Shown here: in pieces, positions 8,279 through 15,168 of the stretch
Position numbering within the stretch: the first letter of the stretch is position 1
How the letters are laid out: each line of letters opens with the position of its first letter
From: Paenibacillus helianthi
GTDB taxonomy: Bacteria; Bacillota; Bacilli; Paenibacillales; Paenibacillaceae
Length of the DNA stretch: 64,000 nt
Direction of reading: 5' to 3'
Assembly (NCBI RefSeq): GCF_001909055.1
Contig: NZ_LVWI01000103.1
Span: 1-64,000, forward strand
The notes under the pieces: model-generated
Told to the model about the DNA's origin: nothing
What the model saw: the letters and a program-made list of their open reading frames with translations, nothing else
Database searches by the model: none
Made by a program: the position numbers and the translations under genes

Positions 8279-9205
8279 CTATAGCTCCAGTTTAGAGATT
8301 TCACTTTTCAGCTTGTCACCGGATTTCTGGAATAGGGCTTTCTCCTCTTCACTGAGCGGCAGATCCAGTACTTCACGTACGCCGGAACGGTCAACTACAC
8401 ATGGGACTCCCAGGAAAACATCGGAGACTCCATTATAATTGTTAAGCAGCGTGGAGACGTTAAGCACGGCACTTTCGTTGTTAAGAATGGCATCTACGAT
8501 CCGATCCAGTGCCAGAGCAATCGCATAGGAGGTTGAACCTTTGGCATCAATGATCTCATAAGCGGCATTTTTAGTGTCCTCAAAAATATCCTGGCGTTCG
8601 GCTTCGTCAAAACCGAGATCAATCCCGGCGACATTGGACAGACTCCATACAGGCAGCTCGGAGTCACCATGCTCACCAATGATTTGTCCGTGAATGCTGC
8701 GCGGGTCAATTTCTTTGTGAAGGCCAATCAGATACCGGAATCTTGCACTATCGAGTACTGTTCCGGAGCCGATAACACGTCTGCGGTCGAAGCCACTGAT
8801 CTTGAGGGTGGCATAAGCCAAAATATCCACTGGATTCGTCGCGATCAGCAGAATAGCATGCTGGTTGTATTTCGTGATTTTTTGGATAATGTCTTTAAAA
8901 ATCGAGATGTTTTTGCGCAGCAGATCAATCCGGGTTTCACCGGGTTTTTGGGAGGCGCCAGCGGTCACAATAATGATATCTGCTTCACGGCAATCTTCAT
9001 AGGTTCCTGCCCAGAGCTTCACGCCACCGACAAAAGGCATGCCATGGTTCATATCAAGTGCTTCACCAAGGGCTTTCTGATGATTCACATCAATAAGAAC
9101 CAGCTCCTGCATGCGTCTGCGCAGCAGCAAAGTGTAGGCCGTAGTAGTGCCGACTGCACCAGTGCCGATCACTACGACACGATTTGGTTTGAATGGGGGG
9201 GCCAT
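8279..9205 (-). CDS. ldh: L-lactate dehydrogenase
   Basis: 308 residues. NAD-dependent reduction of pyruvate to L-lactate in the cytoplasm, regenerating NAD during fermentation. The Rossmann motif GTGAVG lies at 14-19, with Asp39 for the NAD ribose. The substrate loop has GETR with Arg92, then DSARFR with Arg155, and the active-site signature GEHGDSE with His179. The start at 9203-9205 is supported by AGGAGGAGA upstream; the longer frame to 9370 crosses the promoter. A good sigma-A promoter lies on the reverse strand at 9255-9283. Confidence 0.93.
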   Translation of the reverse strand: MAPPFKPNRVVVIGTGAVGTTTAYTLLLRRRMQELVLIDVNHQKALGEALDMNHGMPFVGGVKLWAGTYEDCREADIIIVTAGASQKPGETRIDLLRKNISIFKDIIQKITKYNQHAILLIATNPVDILAYATLKISGFDRRRVIGSGTVLDSARFRYLIGLHKEIDPRSIHGQIIGEHGDSELPVWSLSNVAGIDLGFDEAERQDIFEDTKNAAYEIIDAKGSTSYAIALALDRIVDAILNNESAVLNVSTLLNNYNGVSDVFLGVPCVVDRSGVREVLDLPLSEEEKALFQKSGDKLKSEISKLEL

Positions 9206-9254
9206 TGCTATATCTCCTCCTGAGTTTTTGAATTTTTTGTGTCCAATCTTATCC

Positions 9255-9283
9255 ATCATAAGCGCTAAGGTTAGTGTTTTCAA
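9255..9283 (-). promoter_or_regulatory. Sigma-A-type promoter for ldh
   Basis: On the reverse strand TTGAAA (9278-9283), a 17-bp spacer and TATGAT (9255-9260) make a near-consensus promoter. Transcription would start near 9248, about 43 bases before the ldh start codon. No obvious Rex site was found. Confidence 0.65.
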
Positions 9284-9463
9284 GCGGTCCGCATTTAATC
9301 CATTACCCGAAAATGGGCAAACTAACAAGGATTTTGGAATAACTGAGTAAGTAATGTGTAGTATTTCCATATTCCTTGTAATTATTTGGGTTATCTGTTC
9401 TTTAGTTTGGCCGCTTCTTTATAGCATGATCTATTTATATAGAAGACAGGGGAGAATGAACGA

Positions 9464-10849
9464 ATGGATTTATTCCGCAAGAAACCTTTGAGTGCTCCAG
9501 CAAGCGCCGAAGGAGTCAAGCTCAGCAAGACATTAGGTGCTCTGGATCTAACCATGCTTGGTGTGGGGGCGATTATTGGTACCGGTATATTTGTAATGAC
9601 GGGAGTGGCGGCAGCAGAGCACGCGGGCCCTGCCTTGGTGCTGTCATTCGTGCTGGCAGGGATTGCCTGTGTGCTGTCAGCATTGTGTTATTCAGAGTTC
9701 GCATCCACGATTCCGGTATCGGGTAGTGCCTATGCCTACAGTTATGTGGCTTTCGGTGAACTATTAGCCTGGATTCTAGGATGGGATTTGGTGCTCGAGT
9801 ACGGCGTTGCAGCGGCAGCGGTAAGTAGCGGGTGGTCTGGATATTTCCAGGGTCTCCTTGACGGATTTGGCCTGCATTTGCCCACAGCCCTCTCCGGGGC
9901 TTATAATGCGGACAAAGGAACGTTTATCAACCTGCCTGCAATTATCATTATTTTGCTGATTTCCTTCCTATTGACCAGGGGGGTCAAGGAAACAGCCCGC
10001 TTTAATGCCATTATGGTAATAATCAAGCTGACGGTGGTCATTTTGTTTATTGTTACTGGTGTTTTCTATGTGAAACCGGAGAATTGGACGCCCTTTATGC
10101 CCTTTGGATTGCATGGTGTAGTCAATGGTGCAGCTACTGTATTTTTTGCTTATATCGGCTTTGATGCCTTATCCACCGCAGCAGAAGAAGTAAAACGGCC
10201 GCAGCGTGATCTGCCCATCGGGATCATTTCCTCCCTGGCGATCTGTACGGTGCTCTATATCGTTGTATCGCTGGTGCTCACCGGGATCGTCCCTTACCAG
10301 AGCCTGAATGTCAGTGATCCGGTTTCTTTTGCACTCCGTTTTGTGGACCAGAATATGATCGCCGGGCTGATCTCCGTGGGGGCTATTGCCGGGATGACTA
10401 CAGTTCTGCTCGTGCTGTTGTTCGGCCAGACCCGTCTAATGTTTGCGATTTCACGGGACGGACTTCTGCCGCAGACCTTATCCAAAATCAGTTCTAAGAC
10501 GCACACCCCTGTACGCAGCACCTGGATGGTAGGCGGCATTATTGCCGTGGTCACTGGTTTTGTTCCGCTGGACCGTCTGGCTAATCTGACCAGTATCGGT
10601 ACACTTTTCGCCTTTCTTGTCGTTTCGCTGGGTGTAATCGCACTGCGGTATACCCATCCGAACTTGAAAAGAGGATTTAAAGTTCCATGGGTGCCTGTAA
10701 TTCCTTTGCTTAGTGCGGCGGCTTGTGGATATTTGATGTATAATTTGGGAAGAGACACCTGGATCGGCTTTGTGATTTGGCTGGTTATTGGTTTAATCAT
10801 CTATGCTTTATACGGTTACAAGAGAAGTAATCTGAATCATAACAAATAA
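9464..10849 (+). CDS. APC-family amino acid permease, YfnA/cationic amino acid transporter type
   Basis: 461 residues with about 12 predicted helices. The N-terminal GVGAIIGTGIFVMTGVAA motif, SALCYSEFASTIPVSGSAYA and YIGFDALSTAAEEVKRPQRD are hallmarks of the CAT subgroup of the amino acid-polyamine-organocation superfamily. B. subtilis YfnA is similar. It probably imports an amino acid by proton symport. AGGGGAGAA precedes ATG 9464. The next gene begins about 24 bases after its stop, so the two may be cotranscribed. Confidence 0.85.
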   Translation: MDLFRKKPLSAPASAEGVKLSKTLGALDLTMLGVGAIIGTGIFVMTGVAAAEHAGPALVLSFVLAGIACVLSALCYSEFASTIPVSGSAYAYSYVAFGELLAWILGWDLVLEYGVAAAAVSSGWSGYFQGLLDGFGLHLPTALSGAYNADKGTFINLPAIIIILLISFLLTRGVKETARFNAIMVIIKLTVVILFIVTGVFYVKPENWTPFMPFGLHGVVNGAATVFFAYIGFDALSTAAEEVKRPQRDLPIGIISSLAICTVLYIVVSLVLTGIVPYQSLNVSDPVSFALRFVDQNMIAGLISVGAIAGMTTVLLVLLFGQTRLMFAISRDGLLPQTLSKISSKTHTPVRSTWMVGGIIAVVTGFVPLDRLANLTSIGTLFAFLVVSLGVIALRYTHPNLKRGFKVPWVPVIPLLSAAACGYLMYNLGRDTWIGFVIWLVIGLIIYALYGYKRSNLNHNK

Positions 10850-10873
10850 TTAATGCAGGAAGAGGAGAGGGCT

Positions 10874-12166
10874 TTGTCATTCAAGATTACAGGTTTTAAG
10901 GCTCTAGGAGCTGTATTTACGGTACTCCTGACCTTGCTTATACTCTCTGCTTGCTCTTCGCCTTCTCCGGAACCTTCCCAGCCCCCACAGCCGACGGAAG
11001 CGCCGGAAGAGGGGCAGACGATTACGCTGATTACCCCGGATGCCCAAAATATTGACAACGAAAAAAGTACGCCGAAATATCAGATTCAGACCCGTCTGAC
11101 GGATTTTAGACTGCTGAATGATGCCATAGGGCTAGCCTGGGGCGTAACCAAAAATGAGCTGCGGATATATATGACGATGGATAACGGCAAGACATGGAGC
11201 AATATCTCGCCATCTTCGAATGTCCAGTTTTTGTCCAATCCTGTCTATGGCAAAGACATATTCTTCACAGATCCGAGCAATGGATGGATCATCCGCAGCG
11301 CATCGGGTCATACGGAAACGGTTGTACTACGCACGACAGATGGGGGAAGCAGCTGGAAAATTTCTTCTTTTCCTGATGCCAATGCGATTTCTTCGATCTA
11401 TTTCAATTCCCCAGATCACGGATGGCTGATGACCTCCTGGGATGCAAAAACCACCAAAGAGAGCAAAGCACTGTATGCTACAAACGATGGTGGAGCGATC
11501 TGGAACCTGGTCATGCAAAACGAGCAATATAATCCTAACTTGCCGAATAATACGATCCCGATATCCGGTGTGATTACGGGAATGGTGTTCAAGGATTTTG
11601 GACATGGTTTTGTGACCTTACAGACCGGTGCACTTCCCAAAATCTACATGACCAAAGACAGTGGGGTAACCTGGGATCAGGGTCCGGAATTTCTCGTTAA
11701 TGAACAGTTACGGGGTTGTGACCGGGTGATCACAGGGGAGCCTGATTTTTTTGACAAGGCCAGTCTGAATGGATGGATGTCTGTAGGTTGCCAAAAGGAC
11801 AAGGAAGGCAGTATTACTTACAATGGTTATTTTACAGCTAATGGGGGCGGGAACTGGAAATTTGTAACCTTTGGACTGGGACCCCAGACGGGGATCAACC
11901 GCCATATTGCCCCCGCCTTTTTGAACGCACAGCTTGGCTGGACCCTGAAGAAGGATGTGCTGTATAAGACCACGAATCAGGGCCAGACCTGGACGGCGCT
12001 TCCTGCCAGCGGTGTGCTGCAATCGAAGCTAGCGGAGTATCCTGAGATTGTGAAGCTGCAGTTTGTTTCCTCCGAGGTGGGATGGCTGTTGATTGAGAAA
12101 AAAGAAGACCGCAAATCTATCCTGCTCCAGACCACTAATGGAGGGTTAAGCTGGCGGGTGATGTAA
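10874..12166 (+). CDS. Lipoprotein with seven Asp-box (BNR-like) repeats
   Basis: 430 residues. The lipobox LLILSAC lies near residue 28, followed by a Pro/Ser/Glu linker. The rest carries seven Asp-box-like motifs: TMDNGKTW, TTDGGSSW, TNDGGAIW, TKDSGVTW, TANGGGNW, TTNQGQTW and TTNGGLSW. Seven repeats spaced over the chain suggest a seven-bladed beta-propeller on the outer face of the membrane, like the YCF48-type fold. Ligand and role are unknown. The start is placed at TTG 10874 because GGAAGAGGAGAGGG precedes it. The ATG at 10853 adds only MQEEERA and lies inside the ribosome binding site region. Confidence 0.75.
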   Translation: MSFKITGFKALGAVFTVLLTLLILSACSSPSPEPSQPPQPTEAPEEGQTITLITPDAQNIDNEKSTPKYQIQTRLTDFRLLNDAIGLAWGVTKNELRIYMTMDNGKTWSNISPSSNVQFLSNPVYGKDIFFTDPSNGWIIRSASGHTETVVLRTTDGGSSWKISSFPDANAISSIYFNSPDHGWLMTSWDAKTTKESKALYATNDGGAIWNLVMQNEQYNPNLPNNTIPISGVITGMVFKDFGHGFVTLQTGALPKIYMTKDSGVTWDQGPEFLVNEQLRGCDRVITGEPDFFDKASLNGWMSVGCQKDKEGSITYNGYFTANGGGNWKFVTFGLGPQTGINRHIAPAFLNAQLGWTLKKDVLYKTTNQGQTWTALPASGVLQSKLAEYPEIVKLQFVSSEVGWLLIEKKEDRKSILLQTTNGGLSWRVM

Positions 12167-12187
12167 ATTCAGATCGTGAATACGAGG

Positions 12188-12229
12188 GGAGCCCAACAAC
12201 CTAATTCGGGTTGGCTGGGCTCTCTTTAT
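12188..12229 (+). terminator. Intrinsic terminator
   Basis: GGAGCCCAACAACC pairs imperfectly with GGGTTGGCTGGGCTC, then CTCTTTATTT. It lies just after the lipoprotein stop. Confidence 0.65.
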
Positions 12230-12292
12230 TTGATAGATTTCGATTATGAAAAATGAAGCATCAAAAATCTTATTTAAAATTTTCTTTAAAAA

Positions 12293-12336
12293 TGTGAAAA
12301 AAATCACATGACAAACGAATAATACTGTGATATATT
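12293..12336 (+). promoter_or_regulatory. FNR/CRP-type operator and class II promoter
   Basis: A perfect TGTGA-N6-TCACA palindrome (12293-12308, N6 all A) is the consensus of CRP/FNR-family sites; Bacillus Fnr uses this motif. A TATATT at 12331-12336 is a -10 candidate. The palindrome centre (12300.5) then falls about 41-42 bp before the predicted start near 12342, the standard position for class II activation. No good -35 box is present, as expected for an activator-dependent promoter. Confidence 0.65.
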
Positions 12337-12397
12337 TAACACATAGAGAACAAGTTCATTTTTTCACAAACTTTCATCCCGAATAGGAGAGATTAAA

Positions 12398-12574
12398 ATG
12401 AAAACTTTCGAAACGGATTTTGTAACCAGAAACCTTCTGCAACTGTGCTACAACTGTGATGATGCACACCTGTGTGAAACAGAAGAACAATGCAAAGCTT
12501 GCTGGGCAGACAATGGAATGCTTCCTGAAGAAACAGATGAAACTAAGCAATTATTGGATCTCGTACACGCTTAA
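12398..12574 (+). CDS. 58-residue Cys-rich small protein
   Basis: MKTFETDFVTRNLLQLCYNC begins the protein, which has five cysteines at 17, 20, 26, 32 and 35 (CxxC-x5-C-x5-CxxC) and an acidic C-terminal half. The pattern suggests a zinc or iron-sulfur site, or a redox-active small protein. It has a good ribosome binding site (AGGAGAG) and its own terminator, and lies behind the FNR/CRP-type promoter at 12293-12336, so oxygen or redox control is inferred. No maturation enzyme is nearby, so a RiPP precursor is less likely. I do not recognise a named family. Confidence 0.75.
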   Translation: MKTFETDFVTRNLLQLCYNCDDAHLCETEEQCKACWADNGMLPEETDETKQLLDLVHA

Positions 12575-12600
12575 TCGAAGTTGCCGGATCAACGTTAATG

Positions 12601-12645
12601 AAGACCACTTTTATCTCTGAAAAGAGAGCTGAGTGGTCTTTTTGC
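12601..12645 (+). terminator. Intrinsic terminator of the small Cys-rich gene
   Basis: AAGACCACT at 12601-12609 pairs with AGTGGTCTT at 12632-12640, with an inner TCTCT/AGAGA stem and a T-run. Confidence 0.8.
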
Positions 12646-12780
12646 CTTGCCTGCAATTATAGATCATCGAAAATAATGTTTTTGTAATGCTGTATGGAAT
12701 ACCTGGGGCATATACATGTACAGAAGTGCCTGTATCCTGGCAGGGAACAGGAGAACATGGGGAATAAGGGGGATTAAGTC

Positions 12781-13176
12781 ATGGGAATGGGCCCGGATCC
12801 GGCTTGGATGTTTGATCTTACGGGGACGGTAATACCGATCTTTCTTGCTGTGGTGATTGGCATTGTCGCTGTTTCTGCAGGCAGGGGGCTGCTTGTGTGG
12901 AGCCGGAATAACAGCTCGCCCCTATTGACCATCCCTGCCCGTATCGTCAGCAAACGCAGTGAACTCCGGCAACAGCTGCAGGATGACAACAATAACAGCC
13001 GGACGAACACCACCTATTATTTGACCTATGAGCTGGAGAATGGCGTGCGGATGGAATTCAAGGTAGACGGCAATGAATACGGCATGAGTGCGGAGGGAGA
13101 CAGGGGTATTCTGACTTATCAGGGTACAAGATACCAGGGATTTCAACGGCAGCCCCATTACTCAACAGCAGAATAG
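12781..13176 (+). CDS. DUF2500 family membrane protein
   Basis: 131 residues. An N-terminal transmembrane helix (about 15-38) is followed by a beta-rich soluble domain. The soluble part has the family pattern: TIPARIVSKR, then a variable loop, TYYLTYELENGVRMEFKVDG, EYGMSAEGDRGILTYQGTRY and GFQR. DUF2500 proteins are small membrane proteins of unknown function. It stands alone with its own terminator. Confidence 0.75.
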   Translation: MGMGPDPAWMFDLTGTVIPIFLAVVIGIVAVSAGRGLLVWSRNNSSPLLTIPARIVSKRSELRQQLQDDNNNSRTNTTYYLTYELENGVRMEFKVDGNEYGMSAEGDRGILTYQGTRYQGFQRQPHYSTAE

Positions 13177-13525
13177 GGAAAATGTAAGTTGTTTACAGAA
13201 TCGCGGCGTATACTATAGATTCCCCTTGTTTCCGGTTCGAGGAACAAGGGGATATTTGTATGATGTGAAATTTAACTACCTATGAGTGTAATCAGAACAT
13301 GAAATATCTGCAGCCTGTATCTGACTACAGCGGATAACAATTTTGTCACAGGTGCTTAGCTTGTGATTGACGGCGGAATAACACGTAAAATGATCTGTGA
13401 GCCAAAATCGAATGGATTCTGAGAACAGGAACAGGGAGAAAATTGGGCGCAGCAGTCACCTCTTAGGCGAATGCACATACAATACAGCGAGCAGTTGAGA
13501 AAGTGTAGGCTAAGGAGGAGAAAGA
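13177..13525 (+). promoter_or_regulatory. Upstream region of cwlJ with sigma-E-like promoter
   Basis: No gene. A hairpin at 13222-13251 (CCCCTTGTTCC type) ends the previous unit. At 13476-13483 CATACAAT matches the sigma-E -10 consensus, about 43 bases before the cwlJ start. A weak -35 (AGTCACC near 13454) lies about 15 bp further upstream. Known cwlJ genes are transcribed by sigma-E in the mother cell, which fits. Confidence 0.5.
13222..13258 (+). terminator. Intrinsic terminator after DUF2500 gene
   Basis: CCCCTTGTTTCC pairs with GGAACAAGGGG around a short loop. The T-tract is weak. Confidence 0.6.
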
Positions 13526-13948
13526 GTGGCCGTAATTAAAGCAAACTCGGGGGATGTAAGGGTACTTGCACGGTTGATGCGGGCAGAAGCCGAGGAGGAT
13601 GGAGATTCTGGCATGCTAATGGTCGGCAATGTTGGCGTCAACCGGATACTAGGCAACTGTCTGGATTTCAAAAACATCCGCAATGTGAATGACATGGTCT
13701 TTCAGAGTCCAGGTGGCTTCGAAGCTCCTCAGAAAGGATATTTCTACCAGCGGGCCAGGGAGTCCGATATCCGTCTCGCCAGACGTGCTATCGGTGGTGA
13801 ACGAACCAGGCCGGCATCTAACGCCCTCTGGTTTTTCCGTCCCGTCGGAGACTGCCCGGCGACCTGGTTCAACCAGCAGAATACCGGCCGGTATAAAGCA
13901 CATTGCTTTTACACTCCCACAAGCGAGGACTGTCCTGCAGTATACTAA
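13526..13948 (+). CDS. cwlJ: Spore cortex-lytic enzyme CwlJ
   Basis: 140 residues covering the Hydrolase_2 (SleB/CwlJ) domain without the SleB peptidoglycan-binding module, so CwlJ rather than SleB. Family signatures: VLARLMRAEAEEDGDSGMLM with the likely catalytic Glu21, VGNVGVNRI, GGFEAPQKGYFYQRA, LARRAIGGER, and LWFFRPVGDCPATWFNQ. CwlJ sits at the coat-cortex boundary of spores and degrades cortex peptidoglycan during germination. Start GTG 13526 follows AAGGAGGAGAAA. The gene for its partner GerQ follows 184 bases downstream. No signal peptide, as usual for CwlJ. Confidence 0.93.
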   Translation: MAVIKANSGDVRVLARLMRAEAEEDGDSGMLMVGNVGVNRILGNCLDFKNIRNVNDMVFQSPGGFEAPQKGYFYQRARESDIRLARRAIGGERTRPASNALWFFRPVGDCPATWFNQQNTGRYKAHCFYTPTSEDCPAVY

Positions 13949-14132
13949 ACCGTTCAGGTCGGCGGATGCGGATGCAGCCGGGAATTTCGGTGCTTCGCTT
14001 CCGCTGCCCAAATCTGGTTCTACTCCAGGTAGTGTTTCTCTGAGTGACCGTTAGCTTGAGAACGAGCTTCAGCTTACCTTAGGCTGTCCGAATCAGCCTG
14101 CACACCAACAATAACTAGGAGGTTTTTTAAAG

Positions 14133-14771
14133 ATGATCGTTCAACCTTACCGCCCCGTTACTTATACGATTGGCAGCAATCCCTCTGGTGCAATGAACAA
14201 CATGAACAACATGAACAACATGAACAACATGAACAATATGAACAACATGAGCAATGTAGGCAACATGAATAATATGAACGGCATGCATAGCATGAGCCCA
14301 ATGGGAATGGGAAAAATGGGCACTATGGGTACTATGGGTACTGGTACTATGGGCACCATGGGTACTGGCACTATGGGCACTATGGGTGGTACTATGGGCA
14401 CTATGGGTACGATGAGCGGACCGCCCCCTCAAGTCACCAGCGGCAGCCCAATGACTCCAACCGGCAACGTAGTATCGACTACCGCTCCAGTCTATGAGCA
14501 ATCATACATCGAAAACATTTTCCGGCTGAATCTAGGCAAAGTCGGCACCTTTTACTTCACATACGAGAATAACAAAGATTGGAACGCCAAGGTCTATACT
14601 GGTGTTCTGGAAGCTGCAGGCCGTGACCACATTATTATCAGCGACAAAACCACCGGACAGCGCATTGTGCTGCTGATGGTGAACTTCGATTATGCTACCT
14701 TTGATGAGCCGCTTGTATATCAATACCCCGGTACGATTGGCAATCCTCCGACTACACGCAACTATCGTTAA
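14133..14771 (+). CDS. gerQ: Spore coat protein GerQ with NNM/GTM repeat insertion
   Basis: 212 residues. The C-terminal ~90 residues match GerQ (YwdL): QSYIENIFRLNLGKVGTFYF, TYENNKDWNAKVYTGVLEAA and GRDHIIISD, ending DEPLVY. GerQ anchors and activates CwlJ in the spore coat and is crosslinked by transglutaminase. The N-terminal half holds two low-complexity tracts: NNM repeats (about residues 22-50) and GTM/TMG repeats (about 62-94). Such methionine-rich tandem repeats are prone to length change. AGGAGG precedes ATG 14133. Glutamine crosslink sites seem fewer than in B. subtilis GerQ. Confidence 0.92.
   Translation: MIVQPYRPVTYTIGSNPSGAMNNMNNMNNMNNMNNMNNMSNVGNMNNMNGMHSMSPMGMGKMGTMGTMGTGTMGTMGTGTMGTMGGTMGTMGTMSGPPPQVTSGSPMTPTGNVVSTTAPVYEQSYIENIFRLNLGKVGTFYFTYENNKDWNAKVYTGVLEAAGRDHIIISDKTTGQRIVLLMVNFDYATFDEPLVYQYPGTIGNPPTTRNYR
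14196..14249 (+). repeat. Tandem 9-bp repeat coding NNM
   Basis: Six near-perfect copies of AACAACATG inside gerQ, continued by degenerate copies to about 14280. Confidence 0.85.
14315..14414 (+). repeat. Tandem 9-bp repeat coding GTM
   Basis: Repeated GGCACTATG and GGTACTATG units in gerQ, some with an extra glycine-threonine codon pair. Together with the NNM tract it makes the N-terminal half of the protein. Confidence 0.8.
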
Positions 14772-14800
14772 CGACAATACGCATATCCTAGTTTAACAGG

Positions 14801-14845
14801 GAAACGGCAACACGCCTTTACAAAGGGCGGTTGCCGTTTCTTAGC
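14801..14845 (+). terminator. Terminator after gerQ
   Basis: GAAACGGCAAC at 14801-14811 pairs with GTTGCCGTTTC at 14830-14840, plus an inner CGCC/GGCG. The stem is strong and the T-tract short. Confidence 0.65.
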
Positions 14846-15053
14846 ATTCCGGTGTACTGAGGTTGACGGAAGGGGTATTTAAGATTTAACCTAAGGTAGA
14901 AGAAGGATCATTCTTTCACGGAATTACTATTATTGATACAGCGCAAACAAGGATGATATTTTTACACTTGTTCGCACCTGTTTTTATACGCAAAGTAATA
15001 TTATAATAATGTGTATATATATATATTCGTGATTCCAGTCAGGAGATGAATGC
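14846..15053 (+). promoter_or_regulatory. Leader and promoter region before the CNNM/CorC gene
   Basis: No gene. TTGATA near 14934 and T-rich -10-like sequence 18 bp later could be a promoter. An alternating TATATATATATAT tract lies near 15013-15025. A ribosome binding site AGGAG at 15041-15045 precedes the putative leader peptide. Confidence 0.35.
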
Positions 15054-15167
15054 ATTGGGAAATTGATTCAGAAAGGAACTGTTGTTGCTGCAATAGCCGA
15101 CATTTTGAACAAACGAAGGAGGTGGGCCTATCCGCCTGAATCGTGGAGACGGTGGATAGGAGTATAA
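15054..15167 (+). CDS. Putative 37-residue leader peptide, ATT start
   Basis: A frame from ATT 15054 codes (M)GKLIQKGTVVAAIADILNK, then RRRWAYPPESWRRWIGV, and stops at 15165-15167, one base before the TTG of the next gene. AGGAG at 15041-15045 is eight bases from the ATT. ATT is a rare start (known for infC). The alternative TTG at 15055 reads only three codons, and the in-frame TTG at 15063 is too far from the AGGAG. The peptide looks protein-like (hydrophobic then Arg/Trp-rich) and its close spacing to the next gene suggests translational coupling. Existence is inferred. Confidence 0.35.
   Translation: MGKLIQKGTVVAAIADILNKRRRWAYPPESWRRWIGV
15116..15160 (+). promoter_or_regulatory. Mutually exclusive hairpins at the ribosome binding site
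   Basis: CCTATCCGCC (15127-15136) pairs with GGTGGATAGG (15151-15160), which overlaps the AGGAG that serves TTG 15169. The upstream AGGTGG (15120-15125) can instead pair with CCGCCT (15132-15137), which would free that site. A strong AAGGAGGTGG at 15116-15125 has no good start codon after it. This looks like a translational switch; the signal is unknown. Confidence 0.45.
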
Positions 15168-15168
15168 A

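Noticed and set aside
14196..14414. Direct repeats resembling a CRISPR array
   Set aside because: Units are 9 bp and in frame within gerQ; there are no unique spacers of 30-40 bp.
14162..14501. Open frames on the - strand with His-Ser-Ala and Pro-Ile-Val repeats in gerQ
   Set aside because: They are complements of the NNM/GTM repeats and have no gene features.
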